Shown: positions 7,408-16,325, counted from the first letter of the stretch. The stretch is DNA of 64,000 bases from Candidatus Planktophila lacus (GCF_002288385.1 NZ_CP016783.1:62001-126000), one strand, 5' to 3'. Translations and numbers: made by a program. Notes: generated by a model not told the origin, from the sequence alone.

Positions 7408-9102
7408 ATGTTGAAATTAGAAATTGAGAAACCAGTCGCTCGCCTATTGGCCTTTGGCGCCCCCTTCATTTCAATTTTCCTTTTGATCGACCAAGTATCT
7501 GATCCTGTAAATGTCACGAAGATGGCAGCGTTATCCGTGGTGGCCTTCGGCCTAGCTGCGGTCGTGTTGGTGAAGTCCCCGCGAATGCTCTGGTCTGATG
7601 CGAAACCACAGATTATTGCCGCCGTTGCCTTAATTGTTCTTGCGATAAGCGCAGTGGTAAATAGCTCATCTCCGCTAGGTCAAAACTTTTATGGAACATA
7701 TGGGAGAAATACAGGTTTCTTGACTTATCTTTCACTCACCCTGGTTTTTGTATCTACCTTGGTTCTGCGTCGTACCGAATCATTTAGAAACATCTTGTAC
7801 GGCCTTTTAGCTGCTGGGTTGATAAATGTTGTTTACGGTGCCTGGACGGTTACGTTTGGCGATTTTGTGTCTTGGAACAATCCATATAACCGAATTCTTG
7901 GGACATTCGGAAACCCCAACTTCATAGGCGCTTTTCTCGGAATTTTTGCCTCGTTGCTAGTTGCTTATCTCCTAACTCCTGGAACTCACTGGGGCGTTCG
8001 TTTAATGGGAGTCATTGTTCTTATCGCAACATTTCTTGAGATCAAATCTTCGCTAGCAGTTCAAGGAGTTGTGGTATCTGGTGGTGGAATTGCTCTTGTA
8101 ATTTTCTATTATCTGCGTTCGAAGTTTGAGAAATGGACTGTGCCGTTTATCTATCTTGTCTCTGTCGGAGTTGTTGGAATTATTGCAATGATGGGCGCTC
8201 TTCAAAAAGGACCGCTAGCTAGTATTGTTTACAAGACTTCCGTTTCTTTGCGCGGTGAATATTGGCAAGCTGGAATAAATATGGGAAATTCTCATCCATT
8301 TACTGGCGTAGGAATGGACTCATACGGTGACTGGTATCGCAGATCGCGCGATGCACAGGCTTTGATATTGCCTGGGCCAAATACCACCACGAACGCTGCA
8401 CACAACGTATTCCTTGATGTCTTTGCGTATGGCGGATACCCGCTGTTTATTGCATATATGGCCTTGATTGTGATGAGTTTAATTGCAGCAATTAAATTGA
8501 CGTTTATTCAAAAAGAATTTAACTTCGTAAAAGTAGGTTTGATTGTTGCTTGGATTTGTTATCAAGTTCAGGCACTTATAAGTATCAACCAAATCGGTCT
8601 TGCGATCTGGGGATGGGTAACAGGTGGGGCCTTGATCGCTTACGAATTCTCAACTAGAGAAGCCCGAAGTGAGACCTCTGTAAAATCTGTTACGAAAAAG
8701 GTTGTAAAAAACAATCCTTTGATTTCTGCTCAACTGTTGGCCGGGCTAGGTATGGTTGCAGGTATCTTGATTGCTATTCCACCGCTAAGTGGCGACATTA
8801 AATGGCGTGAAGCGCTAAAGTCACAAAACATTGATCTAGTAACAGCAGCTCTAACTCCCGGATATATGAATCCTGGAAGTAGCAATCTCTACACATCTGC
8901 TACCCAAATTTTTGAACAAAGTAATTTGCCCGATATGGCGTATAAGTACGGCAAGTTAAATACCGAATATAACCCTAACTACTTTGATGCTTGGCGGCTT
9001 TTGTACGCTTTGAAAAACGCTACCCCCGAAGATCGAAAACTAGCAAAAGAGAAGATGATTGAACTTGATCCATTAAATGAGGAATGGAAGAAACTTCCTT
9101 AA
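7408..9102 (+). CDS. O-antigen ligase/polymerase family membrane protein
   Basis: 564 residues with about ten to twelve hydrophobic segments. The large periplasmic-type loop (about residues 255-350) carries SLRGEYWQAGINM, HPFTGVGMDSYGDWY and AAHNVFLDVFAYGG, the pattern of the Wzy_C/O-antigen ligase family; members join or polymerise lipid-linked glycans outside the membrane. The last 100 residues are soluble and TPR-like (SNLPDMAYKYGKLNTEYNP, YFDAWRLLYAL). Its stop overlaps the next start by one base (TAATG), so it is coupled to the nucleotide-sugar dehydrogenase. In a bacterium without lipopolysaccharide the product may be a cell-wall glycan or glycoprotein glycan, possibly for the neighbouring S-layer-like protein (inference). 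Confidence 0.85.
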   Translation: MLKLEIEKPVARLLAFGAPFISIFLLIDQVSDPVNVTKMAALSVVAFGLAAVVLVKSPRMLWSDAKPQIIAAVALIVLAISAVVNSSSPLGQNFYGTYGRNTGFLTYLSLTLVFVSTLVLRRTESFRNILYGLLAAGLINVVYGAWTVTFGDFVSWNNPYNRILGTFGNPNFIGAFLGIFASLLVAYLLTPGTHWGVRLMGVIVLIATFLEIKSSLAVQGVVVSGGGIALVIFYYLRSKFEKWTVPFIYLVSVGVVGIIAMMGALQKGPLASIVYKTSVSLRGEYWQAGINMGNSHPFTGVGMDSYGDWYRRSRDAQALILPGPNTTTNAAHNVFLDVFAYGGYPLFIAYMALIVMSLIAAIKLTFIQKEFNFVKVGLIVAWICYQVQALISINQIGLAIWGWVTGGALIAYEFSTREARSETSVKSVTKKVVKNNPLISAQLLAGLGMVAGILIAIPPLSGDIKWREALKSQNIDLVTAALTPGYMNPGSSNLYTSATQIFEQSNLPDMAYKYGKLNTEYNPNYFDAWRLLYALKNATPEDRKLAKEKMIELDPLNEEWKKLP

Positions 9103-10310
9103 TGGCCAAAGTTGCAATCATTGGTCAGGGCTACGTTGGTCTAACTATCGCAGCATTCGCATCCAAGACGAATCAAGTGGTGGGATTTGATAACAATCAA
9201 AGAGTCGTTGACCAGCTAAACCAAGGTATTTCGCATATCGAAGGAGTTGAAAGCGGGGCGCTTAAGTCTGCAATTGCTGCTGGAAATTACCGTGCATCGA
9301 CTAGCGGATCAGATATTTCAGGGGCTGAAATAGTTGTGATTGCGGTTCCAACACCGCTTGATGCAGACCGAAAGCCAGATCTGGCGTTCATTGAGTCAGC
9401 ATGCAAAACAATTGCAGAAAACATTACACATCCTGTTTTGGTGATTAATGAGTCAACTTCTTTTCCGGGCACGATTCGCAATTTTATTAAGCCGTTGATT
9501 GAGAAGTTATCGGCAAACAAAATTGAGCATTTATATGCGATTTCACCTGAGCGTGTAGATCCTGGCCGCGTAGATTGGGATCAGAAGAACACTCCTCGTT
9601 TGTATGCGGGTTTAACTCCTGAAGCTTCGAAGAAAACTAAACATTTTTACTCCACATTTTGTGACAACTTGATTGAGGTTTCATCACCTGAAGTTGCAGA
9701 GTCTGCGAAGCTTTTCGAAAATACTTTTAGGCAAGTAAATATCGCGCTAGTGAATGAGTTTGCTCAGATCGCACATGCCCTTGGTATTTCGGTTCATGAG
9801 ACTTTAGAAGCTGCCAACACAAAACCTTATGGCTTCATGAAATTCAACCCAAGTGCGGGAGTTGGTGGTCATTGCATCCCAGTTGATCCTTCTTACCTTG
9901 CTCATGTCGCTGAAGGCTTAGGTGTACCTGCAACATTTATTGAGCGCGCAAACGAAGTAAATCTAGAGATGCCTAAGTATGTTGTCTCACGCGTTGCCGC
10001 AGATAACGGTGGTTCATTAAAGGGAAAGAACGTGCAAGTCATTGGTGTGGCCTATAAACCAAATGTTGCCGATACTCGTGAGACCCCAGCCGAGTTGGTT
10101 ATTGAAGAACTTAAGCGTCAAGGTGCGAAAGTTACTTGGCATGATGCAGTTGTTGGCTCTTGGCATGGTGAAGAATCAAATACTTTGGGTGGCTCAGAGA
10201 TAGCAATAGTTGTTACTTTGCATGATGCGGTTGATAAGAAAGCCGTGCTTGCAAGTGCTCCGTATGTTTTTGATACAACCGGAAAGTTAACCGGCGCTAA
10301 AGGTTTGTAG
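9102..10310 (+). CDS. Nucleotide-sugar dehydrogenase (UDP-HexNAc/UDP-glucose 6-dehydrogenase family)
   Basis: 402 residues from the ATG at 9102, which overlaps the preceding stop. An N-terminal Rossmann motif (IIGQGYVGLTIA), the VPTPLDADRKPDL stretch, the central helix SPEVAESAKLFENTFRQVNIALVNE and catalytic cysteine 258 in GVGGHCIPVDPSYL define the family; the C-terminal domain has GVAYKPNVADTRETPA. It oxidises C6 of a nucleotide sugar to the uronic acid with two NAD. The GGHCIPVDP form is more like UDP-GlcNAc/UDP-ManNAc dehydrogenases (WbpA/WecC group) than classical UDP-glucose enzymes; substrate not certain. It converges on the epimerase gene with 2 bases between. Confidence 0.88.
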   Translation: MAKVAIIGQGYVGLTIAAFASKTNQVVGFDNNQRVVDQLNQGISHIEGVESGALKSAIAAGNYRASTSGSDISGAEIVVIAVPTPLDADRKPDLAFIESACKTIAENITHPVLVINESTSFPGTIRNFIKPLIEKLSANKIEHLYAISPERVDPGRVDWDQKNTPRLYAGLTPEASKKTKHFYSTFCDNLIEVSSPEVAESAKLFENTFRQVNIALVNEFAQIAHALGISVHETLEAANTKPYGFMKFNPSAGVGGHCIPVDPSYLAHVAEGLGVPATFIERANEVNLEMPKYVVSRVAADNGGSLKGKNVQVIGVAYKPNVADTRETPAELVIEELKRQGAKVTWHDAVVGSWHGEESNTLGGSEIAIVVTLHDAVDKKAVLASAPYVFDTTGKLTGAKGL

Positions 10311-10312
10311 TC

Positions 10313-11266
10313 TTACTTCTTCATCTCTGCAGCAACATCATCAATAATCGAATCCAGAGTATTTTCTGGTGACCAGCCGAGTGCGTTCTTTATCTTAGTG
10401 ATATCTGGAACACGGCGCTGCATATCTTCATAGCCAGCTGTGTAAGCCTGATCGTATGGGGTGTAAGTAATAGCTGAAGTTGATTTGGTCCGCTCGATGA
10501 TCTTTTCGGCAAGTTGCTTGATGCTGGTTTCACCGACTCCGCCGATGTTGTAAACCTCACCGATCGTTGAATCGGTCTTGGCAATTATCAAGATTGCGCG
10601 GACGGCATCTGCAACGTGGCAGAAGACGCGGGATTGCGTTCCGTCTCCGTAGATTGTGATTGGCTCGTTCTTGAGCGCTGATTGCACGAAGCGAGGTAGA
10701 ACCATTCCGTAACGTCCTGTTTGACGGGGGCCTACTGTGTTAAAGAGGCGAATGGTTGTGACTTTCAGTTGCTTGGTTAAGAAGAGCGCGTGGGCGATAG
10801 CTTCTTCTAGTGCCTTGGCATCGGAGTATGTCCAGCGAATCTTTTGTGGAGCACCGACTACGCGATCATCGGTTTCAGATAAAGGTTGCTTCGGGTTCTT
10901 GCCATAAATTTCAGATGTACTTGCGATGATGATTCGCTTATTAAGTTTGGTTGCTGCGTTTAGGACTACTTCAGAACCGGTGAAGTTTGTTGAAACAGAT
11001 TCGATTGGGTTTTCAAGGATTGTGTTAACGCCAAGAGCCGCGGCCATGTGCAGGACGAGGTCGGCAGGGGCCATCGCTTTTTCTACGAGGGCGACATCGC
11101 GGATATCGCCTTGATGGATTTCGATCTGGTCTTTGATGTGGGCGATATTGGCTGCAGATCCCGTGGACATGTTGTCGAGGATCGAGACCTGGTGGCCCTC
11201 TTTAAGCAGGGCATCACAGAGGTGAGAACCGATAAAACCGGCTCCACCGGTGATGAAAACGCGCAT
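10313..11266 (-). CDS. NAD-dependent nucleotide-sugar epimerase/dehydratase (extended SDR)
   Basis: 317 residues. The NAD-binding GGAGFIGSHL is at residues 7-16, the acid after strand 2 at Asp31, the catalytic Ser/Thr in IASTSEIYG (about 114-122), and YSDAK gives Tyr147 and Lys151. The substrate region GMVLPRFVQSALKNEPITIYGDG and RVFCHVADAVRAI fits UDP-glucose 4-epimerase, dTDP-glucose dehydratase or UDP-glucuronate decarboxylase relatives. With the dehydrogenase next door, a UDP-uronic acid could be the substrate, but that is inference. It has its own promoter box. Confidence 0.85.
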   Translation of the reverse strand: MRVFITGGAGFIGSHLCDALLKEGHQVSILDNMSTGSAANIAHIKDQIEIHQGDIRDVALVEKAMAPADLVLHMAAALGVNTILENPIESVSTNFTGSEVVLNAATKLNKRIIIASTSEIYGKNPKQPLSETDDRVVGAPQKIRWTYSDAKALEEAIAHALFLTKQLKVTTIRLFNTVGPRQTGRYGMVLPRFVQSALKNEPITIYGDGTQSRVFCHVADAVRAILIIAKTDSTIGEVYNIGGVGETSIKQLAEKIIERTKSTSAITYTPYDQAYTAGYEDMQRRVPDITKIKNALGWSPENTLDSIIDDVAAEMKK

Positions 11267-11273
11267 GAGATGA

Positions 11274-11279
11274 AGTCTA
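11274..11279 (-). promoter_or_regulatory. -10 box, leaderless promoter of the epimerase gene
   Basis: On the minus strand TAGACT is followed by 7 bases and then the ATG at 11266. No Shine-Dalgarno sequence is present in the 7-base gap. Confidence 0.55.
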
Positions 11280-11360
11280 TCGGGGCATGTGCGGATATTT
11301 AGGGGCTGGCTCTCTGTAAGGGCTCAGATAGTTCACAGAGAGATAGGGCAAGGTTTGGGT

Positions 11361-12713
11361 ATGAAATCGGTAGCGGGCGTTCGTAAGTATTCGGGTGCGG
11401 GCACCGATTGGGCTGCTTGGTTGTTGGGCATTGGCTTGGGGCTCACCTTGGCGTTGCAGGCAACGACGATGCGCCATAGCGATATCACTTCGGTTTATGC
11501 GGTGATTGCTTCGGTGTCGCGGGCGGCAGCTTTGGTTGGTACTTACTTTGCGATCGTTGGTATTTTCTTGGTGGCGCGAATTCCTTGGGTAGAACGCGGG
11601 GTCGGGCACGATCGTTTGGTTACGTGGCATCGCAAGTTGGGGCCATGGAGTTTGTATCTAATTGGTTTTCACGTCTTGTTTATTGTCTTGAGTTTTGCTG
11701 GGCAAGATCATGTGGCGTTGGCAGTTGAGATGTGGCGGATGCTCGGTAACTTCGAGTGGATGTGGTGGGCGCTCGCCGGATTTATTTTGATGGTGGCGGC
11801 CGGAGTTACTTCTTATAAGAAGGCGCGCGCCAAGATGAGTTATGAAACTTGGTGGACGGTTCACGTTCTTACTTATTCGGCGATTGCGGCATCGTTTATG
11901 CACCAGGTGGTTAATGGGCAGATGTTTATTGGCCATCCGCTTAATCGTGCGTACTGGACGTTTCTATATGTTGCGATGGGCTTTTCGATTTTGTGGTGGC
12001 GTATCGGTATTCCTTTGGTGCGTTCGCTGCGCCATAACTTGCGAGTTGAGAAAGTTGTTGTTGAAGGACCTGGAGTTATTTCCGTTGTGATGAAGGGGCG
12101 AAAGCTAACTGAACTTGCGGCAGAAGGCGGGCAGTTCTTTGGTTGGCGCTTTGCGGCTAAGGGACATTTCTTGATGTCGCATCCTTATTCGTTGTCGGCG
12201 GCTCCGACTGCGCATTACTTGCGAATTACCGTTAAAGATTTAGGCGATCATTCAAGATCGCTTGCTTCGTTAAGTGCGGGGACGCGAGTCTTTGTGGAAG
12301 GCCCATATGGCGCCTTTACGGCAGGGCGCGCGACTATGCCGCATGTGGTGTTGGTGGGTGGCGGCGTTGGAATTACGCCGGTGCGTGCGCTGATGGATGA
12401 GTTTAAGAACGGTGTGCAGATGGATGTTATCTATCGCGCATCGCGTAAAGAAGATTTGGTTTTAAAGGAAGAGCTCGATTATTTGGAGTATCACTCAAAC
12501 GGTTCTATTCGGGTGCATTATTTGGTGGGATCACGTAAGGAGCATCCGATGGATGCCAAGTCGCTAAAGGCTTTAGTGCCGCGGATTGCTGATGCCGACA
12601 TCTATATCTGTGGCCCTGGGCCGTTGGTGGAGGCGGTAAAGGCTGCGGCAGATGATCTGGGTGTGCCGAAGAATCGATTCCACGATGAGGCATTTGCTTT
12701 TCACAACGAGTAA
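11361..12713 (+). CDS. Ferric-reductase-like flavocytochrome (heme membrane domain plus FAD/NAD(P) domain)
   Basis: 450 residues from the ATG at 11361; a GTG 24 codons upstream is possible but adds no helix, and AAGG stands 8 bases before the ATG. The first 220 residues hold about six membrane helices with paired histidines (TWHRKLGPWSLYLIGFH, and TVHVLTYSAIAASFMHQV), the two-heme ferric reductase-like core. The rest is a ferredoxin-reductase-like module: FAD site SHPYSLSAAP, pyrophosphate loop GGGVGITPVRAL, NAD(P) site YICGPGPLVEAV. Electrons would pass from NAD(P)H across the membrane. Partners follow in the same direction: an FMN-binding protein and ApbE. Confidence 0.85.
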   Translation: MKSVAGVRKYSGAGTDWAAWLLGIGLGLTLALQATTMRHSDITSVYAVIASVSRAAALVGTYFAIVGIFLVARIPWVERGVGHDRLVTWHRKLGPWSLYLIGFHVLFIVLSFAGQDHVALAVEMWRMLGNFEWMWWALAGFILMVAAGVTSYKKARAKMSYETWWTVHVLTYSAIAASFMHQVVNGQMFIGHPLNRAYWTFLYVAMGFSILWWRIGIPLVRSLRHNLRVEKVVVEGPGVISVVMKGRKLTELAAEGGQFFGWRFAAKGHFLMSHPYSLSAAPTAHYLRITVKDLGDHSRSLASLSAGTRVFVEGPYGAFTAGRATMPHVVLVGGGVGITPVRALMDEFKNGVQMDVIYRASRKEDLVLKEELDYLEYHSNGSIRVHYLVGSRKEHPMDAKSLKALVPRIADADIYICGPGPLVEAVKAAADDLGVPKNRFHDEAFAFHNE

Positions 12714-12788
12714 AAGTTTGGGAATAGTCGCAGTTGAAGTTGTGGTTTCGTTAAGGGTTTTCACAGGAGAGCACGGGAAGGTTTGCAT

Positions 12789-13343
12789 ATGAAACGCGCG
12801 ATACTGATTGCAACCGGAACCGTTGGTGGGTTGGGTGCGGTCTTGGCGATTACGCCGCCGACATTTACATCTACTGAAAGTTCTTCGATGGCTTTGCCGG
12901 GATCGTCTGCTGCTCCTGTTGCTACACCAAGTGCAGCGAGTTCTGTTGCGGCTGCACCAACTACACCAGCGAAAAGTGGATCAACAACAAAGCCAACGAC
13001 TGTAAAGCCTGCAGCAACAGCTGGTGCACAAACACAGGCACCTGTCGTTGCAGCACCTGCAACGAAGGCGGTAAGCGGAACATTTACTGGTGATTCAGTT
13101 GATGTGCGCTACGGATTTGTTCAAGTAAAGATCACCGTTGAAAACGGCAAGATCACTGATGCGCAGGCTGTTACGGCGCCATCAGGGCGTAATGATCGTT
13201 GGACGCAGATGTCAGTGCCGGTATTGCGCCAGCGCACCTTGGCTGCGCAATCGGCGAATATTTCTGGAGTATCCGGTGCGTCATTTACTTCATACGGTTG
13301 GTACACATCGCTGGCCAGTGCGCTGGCAAAGGCGGGGATGTAA
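12789..13343 (+). CDS. Membrane-anchored FMN-binding domain protein
   Basis: 184 residues; the ATG at 12789 has GGAAGG 8 bases upstream, better than the TTG two codons before. A hydrophobic N-terminal segment (RAILIATGTVGGLGAVLAI) is followed by a long Ala/Thr/Pro/Ser linker (about 25-95) and one FMN-binding domain (97-184). Its end carries VSGASFTS, matching the SGA(T/S) site where ApbE attaches FMN through a phosphoester; the acceptor would be Ser165 rather than the commoner Thr. The apbE gene follows after 9 bases. It probably relays electrons on the outer face from the upstream flavocytochrome; the relay is inference. Confidence 0.85.
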   Translation: MKRAILIATGTVGGLGAVLAITPPTFTSTESSSMALPGSSAAPVATPSAASSVAAAPTTPAKSGSTTKPTTVKPAATAGAQTQAPVVAAPATKAVSGTFTGDSVDVRYGFVQVKITVENGKITDAQAVTAPSGRNDRWTQMSVPVLRQRTLAAQSANISGVSGASFTSYGWYTSLASALAKAGM

Positions 13344-13352
13344 GTTAACGAC

Positions 13353-14123
13353 GTGGTGCGCAAGCGATATGAGATACACGTTTGGGGCACTGTTCTCTTT
13401 TTAGATTTGGGCTCGAGCAAACTTGGCGAGGCTGCGATTGATGCAGCTGTTGAAGGTGTAAAGAAATTTGTTTACGGGGTTGATGAGGATTTCTCGACCT
13501 ATAAAGATGGTTCGTTTGTTTCGCGTTTGCGACGAGGAGAAATTGCGATTGAGCAATGCCCGGCGGATGTGCAAGAGGTTTGGCATCTCTGTGCGGCTGC
13601 GCGCGATTTAACGGGCGGGGCATTTGATCCGTGGGCGGTTGCGGGTGGCTTTGATCCATCGGGGTATGTAAAGGGATGGGCGGCGGATCGCGTTGCTTTA
13701 TCTTTGGTTGAAGCAGGTTGTGAAAATGTGCAGGTAAATGCGGCGGGAGATTTAACGCTGCGTGGTGGAGTTGTTGAAAAAGGCGTGGCGGGGCCGTGGA
13801 AGATCGGTGTTGTTAATCCCGATAATCGCCAAGAGGTTCTGCGGATATTTGAAATTCACGATGGCGCGATTGCGACGAGCGGAACATATGAACGTGGGGC
13901 GCATATCTTCGATCCGCACTCAGGCACGATTGCAATTGGTGCGAAATCAGCGACGGTGCTTGGGCCAGATGGTGGTTTAACGGATGCGTTGGCGACGGCA
14001 TTAATGGTTGCAGGTGAAGATGGTGCGGGTTGGTTTGGACGGCCCGAATTGGCGGAATATTCAGCATGGGTTATCGATCGCCATAGCGGCGGTGCTTGGG
14101 GCGTGGGTTCGGCTATTTCTTAG
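13353..14123 (+). CDS. apbE: FAD:protein FMN transferase (ApbE family)
   Basis: 256 residues with a GTG start (another GTG follows immediately). ApbE proteins split FAD and attach the FMN part to a Ser or Thr of a target protein. Family features: the opening VRKRYEIHVWGTVLFLD, the early segment SRLRRGE, GAFDPWAV, the key DPSGYVKGWAADRV (about residues 105-118), NAAGDLTLRG, GAIATSGTYERGAHIFDP, and the C-terminal metal-site stretch GGLTDALATALMV. No secretion signal is evident, so it acts inside or its export is not readable. Its likely substrate is the FMN-binding protein directly upstream. Confidence 0.9.
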   Translation: MVRKRYEIHVWGTVLFLDLGSSKLGEAAIDAAVEGVKKFVYGVDEDFSTYKDGSFVSRLRRGEIAIEQCPADVQEVWHLCAAARDLTGGAFDPWAVAGGFDPSGYVKGWAADRVALSLVEAGCENVQVNAAGDLTLRGGVVEKGVAGPWKIGVVNPDNRQEVLRIFEIHDGAIATSGTYERGAHIFDPHSGTIAIGAKSATVLGPDGGLTDALATALMVAGEDGAGWFGRPELAEYSAWVIDRHSGGAWGVGSAIS

Positions 14124-14137
14124 GGCAAGATAAGCCA

Positions 14138-14629
14138 ATGGTCGAAACTACCGGGGGCTTTACCAGCGCAGGTCTTGCGCGCGAGGCTGAGGCTTTGGTT
14201 TTACCGTCGTTGACGCAGGCGCAAGCGATTGAAATTGGCGAGATTGGTTTTGCTAAAGCAAGTGCGCGGGCGTTGCCGATAATTGTTGAAGTTCGTGTGG
14301 GTGACTGGACAGTTTTTAAAGTTGCTCTGCAAGGTTCGAAACCAGATAACGATTCTTGGGTTGCGCGTAAGGCACGAGTTGTGATGGCGACAGGTAAGTC
14401 AACGATGCATGTACGTGTAGATGCTGAAGAACGTGGCGTTGATTGGTATCTAGAGACTGGTTTGAGCGAAGAGCTACATGCAATTCACGGTGGTGGACTT
14501 GCTTTAAACGTTGCGGGTGAGGGTTTAACGGGAATTTTATTGATTAGCGGATTGCCGCAAGTTGAAGATCATTTATTGGGAGTTGAAGTAATTACCGAAT
14601 ACTTGGCACGGCAAGGAGAGAATGCATGA
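14138..14629 (+). CDS. UPF0303/GlcG-like heme-degrading-domain family protein
   Basis: 163 residues from the ATG at 14138. It resembles UPF0303 (GlcG/HbpS-like fold): RALPIIVEVRVGDWTVFKVAL, then the signature DNDSWVARKARVV (about residues 70-82), the AIHGGGLAL segment, and GILLISGLPQVEDHLLGVE near the end. Relatives bind heme or small ligands, but the biochemical role of UPF0303 is unsettled, so I claim no reaction. It starts 14 bases after apbE and its stop overlaps the sugar-kinase start (ATGA), so it is embedded in this operon; a heme or flavin link is inference. Confidence 0.75.
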   Translation: MVETTGGFTSAGLAREAEALVLPSLTQAQAIEIGEIGFAKASARALPIIVEVRVGDWTVFKVALQGSKPDNDSWVARKARVVMATGKSTMHVRVDAEERGVDWYLETGLSEELHAIHGGGLALNVAGEGLTGILLISGLPQVEDHLLGVEVITEYLARQGENA

Positions 14630-15531
14630 GCATCTGGGTTTGTGGCGAAGTTTTAATTGATTTGTTGCCGGGCACACCAGAACGTATTGCTGTTGTTGGT
14701 GGAGGACCGGCAAATACCGCAAAGGCGCTGGCGCGACTTGGCCACGATGTTCACTTCATTGATGGAATCTCAACTGACGATTACGGAGTTTCTGCTCGCG
14801 CAGAACTATTGGCAGATGAAGTAAAACTCGATTTAGCTTTGACGAGTGATAAACCAACTTGTTTGGCGATCGTTTCGTTAGGTGCCGATGGTGGTGCGAC
14901 GTATGAGTTTAAAATCGATGGCACTGCAACATTTGATTTTGGTTTGAACTGGTTGCCGGATCCTTCAGTGCATAAGCCAAATGTGCTCCATATCGGCACC
15001 TTGGTAACGATTATTGAGCCTGGCGCAAGTGTTTTATACGACTGGGCGCTGCAGGTGGCTGAGTTTGCACCAATTGTTTTTGATCCAAATATTCGCCCAT
15101 CTGTAATGGGAGATCGCGATCTTTATCAGGCAGCCGTTGAAAAATGGGCGGCAATCTCAAGTGTGATCAAGGTCAGCGATGATGATTTAGCTTGGTTGTT
15201 TCCTGATCAGAAGTTTGAAGATGTGGCAAAGCGTTGGGTTGAAGATGGTGCAGCACTTGTTGTTGTTACACGTGGTGCAAATGGTTCGATCGGTTTTACT
15301 GAAAGCGGCAGCGAAGAAACGCCAGGTGTGAAAGTTGCTGTTGTCGACACTGTAGGCGCTGGCGATACTGTGGGTGCGATCATCGTTGAAGCGATGGTGC
15401 AAGATGGAATTTTATCTTTGCAAGGTGAAGGTTTGAAGAAAGTTTTGGCGCGCGCTGCAGCAGCTGCGGCGATCACATGTTCTCGTGCGGGGGCGCAACC
15501 CCCATACAAGCACGAGCTAGCGAAACTCTAA
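14626..15531 (+). CDS. PfkB-family carbohydrate kinase (fructokinase/ribokinase-like)
   Basis: 301 residues, start overlapping the previous stop (ATGA). PfkB signatures: N-terminal GGGPANTAKALARLGHDV (about residues 25-42) and the C-terminal DTVGAGDTVGAI, where GAGD forms the anion hole and catalytic base. In most fructokinases that motif continues GAGDTF; here Val replaces Phe. It would phosphorylate a sugar with ATP, fructose being the closest guess from the opening WVCGEVLIDLLPG. It is followed after 11 bases by an aldose 1-epimerase, suggesting a small sugar-use unit attached to the redox genes. Confidence 0.85.
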   Translation: MSIWVCGEVLIDLLPGTPERIAVVGGGPANTAKALARLGHDVHFIDGISTDDYGVSARAELLADEVKLDLALTSDKPTCLAIVSLGADGGATYEFKIDGTATFDFGLNWLPDPSVHKPNVLHIGTLVTIIEPGASVLYDWALQVAEFAPIVFDPNIRPSVMGDRDLYQAAVEKWAAISSVIKVSDDDLAWLFPDQKFEDVAKRWVEDGAALVVVTRGANGSIGFTESGSEETPGVKVAVVDTVGAGDTVGAIIVEAMVQDGILSLQGEGLKKVLARAAAAAAITCSRAGAQPPYKHELAKL

Positions 15532-15542
15532 GAGGGAGCGCC

Positions 15543-16307
15543 ATGCAATATATCGATGATGCAGAATTTCAAATCGCAATTGATTTAGATAACGGTGCGC
15601 GCATTACATCGATCACCTGGCGCGATATGCAATTTGCAGTTCCTTACCGTGGAGATCCTTTAACTCATGGTTGGTATGCGATGGGTCCGTGGGCTGGACG
15701 CATCCGTGACGGAATCATGTTCGGTGCAGATGGTGAAGAGATTCAGTTGCCAACAAATATCACGCCACCACATGCAATTCATGGTTTTGGGTTTATCTCT
15801 TCATGGCAAGAGATTGGTCCAGGACGTTCACTGTTGCATCTGCCAAAGCCTTATGGCGGTGCAACTATCGAACAAACTATTGAAGTTTTAGATGATGCTG
15901 TGCGTTGGTCACTTGAATACGATCCAGGTGATTGCAAGTTGCCAGCTTGGCTTGGAATGCATCCGTGGTTTCCGCGCGATCTCGATCGAGGCGGCAGTGC
16001 AGAAATTGAATTTAAAGCGGCAAAGATGCTCCAGCGCGATGAAGATGGACTTCCAACAGGTGAATTCGTTCCGCAATCTGCAGGGCCTTGGGATGATGTT
16101 TTCACTGAAATACAAGGCGTTCCGGCCGTTATCTGGGAAGACTGCGCGCGCATAGATATCGAATCCGATGCTCCATGGTGGGTTGTCTATAACGAAGATC
16201 CCGAAGGCGTTTGCGTAGAGCCAGAGACTGCACCGCCTGATGCGCAGAACTTAGGCATAAGTGGTGAGCATTACATCGAAGCGCTCTTTGTATTCTCCGA
16301 AGCGTAA
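15543..16307 (+). CDS. Aldose 1-epimerase (galactose mutarotase family)
   Basis: 254 residues; the ATG at 15543 has AGAGGGAG 4-5 bases upstream. Family marks: GPWAGRIRDG, PHAIHGFGF (His of the active site, about residues 78-86), GMHPWFPR (about 138-145) and the acidic VEPETAPPDA near the end, supplying the catalytic Glu. It interconverts alpha and beta anomers of free sugars. It lies directly downstream of the sugar kinase. The in-frame upstream extension overlaps the kinase and has no family similarity. Confidence 0.85.
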   Translation: MQYIDDAEFQIAIDLDNGARITSITWRDMQFAVPYRGDPLTHGWYAMGPWAGRIRDGIMFGADGEEIQLPTNITPPHAIHGFGFISSWQEIGPGRSLLHLPKPYGGATIEQTIEVLDDAVRWSLEYDPGDCKLPAWLGMHPWFPRDLDRGGSAEIEFKAAKMLQRDEDGLPTGEFVPQSAGPWDDVFTEIQGVPAVIWEDCARIDIESDAPWWVVYNEDPEGVCVEPETAPPDAQNLGISGEHYIEALFVFSEA

Positions 16308-16319
16308 AAATAGAAAACA

Positions 16320-16325
16320 TAGGAT
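16320..16325 (+). promoter_or_regulatory. -10 box, leaderless promoter of the aminotransferase gene
   Basis: TAGGAT, 6 bases before the ATG at 16332, in a 24-base gap behind the epimerase gene; no Shine-Dalgarno sequence. Confidence 0.6.

Noticed and set aside
13121-13420. Minus-strand ORF over the FMN-binding protein and the apbE start
   Set aside because: Shadow of the real genes; no motif and no start signal.
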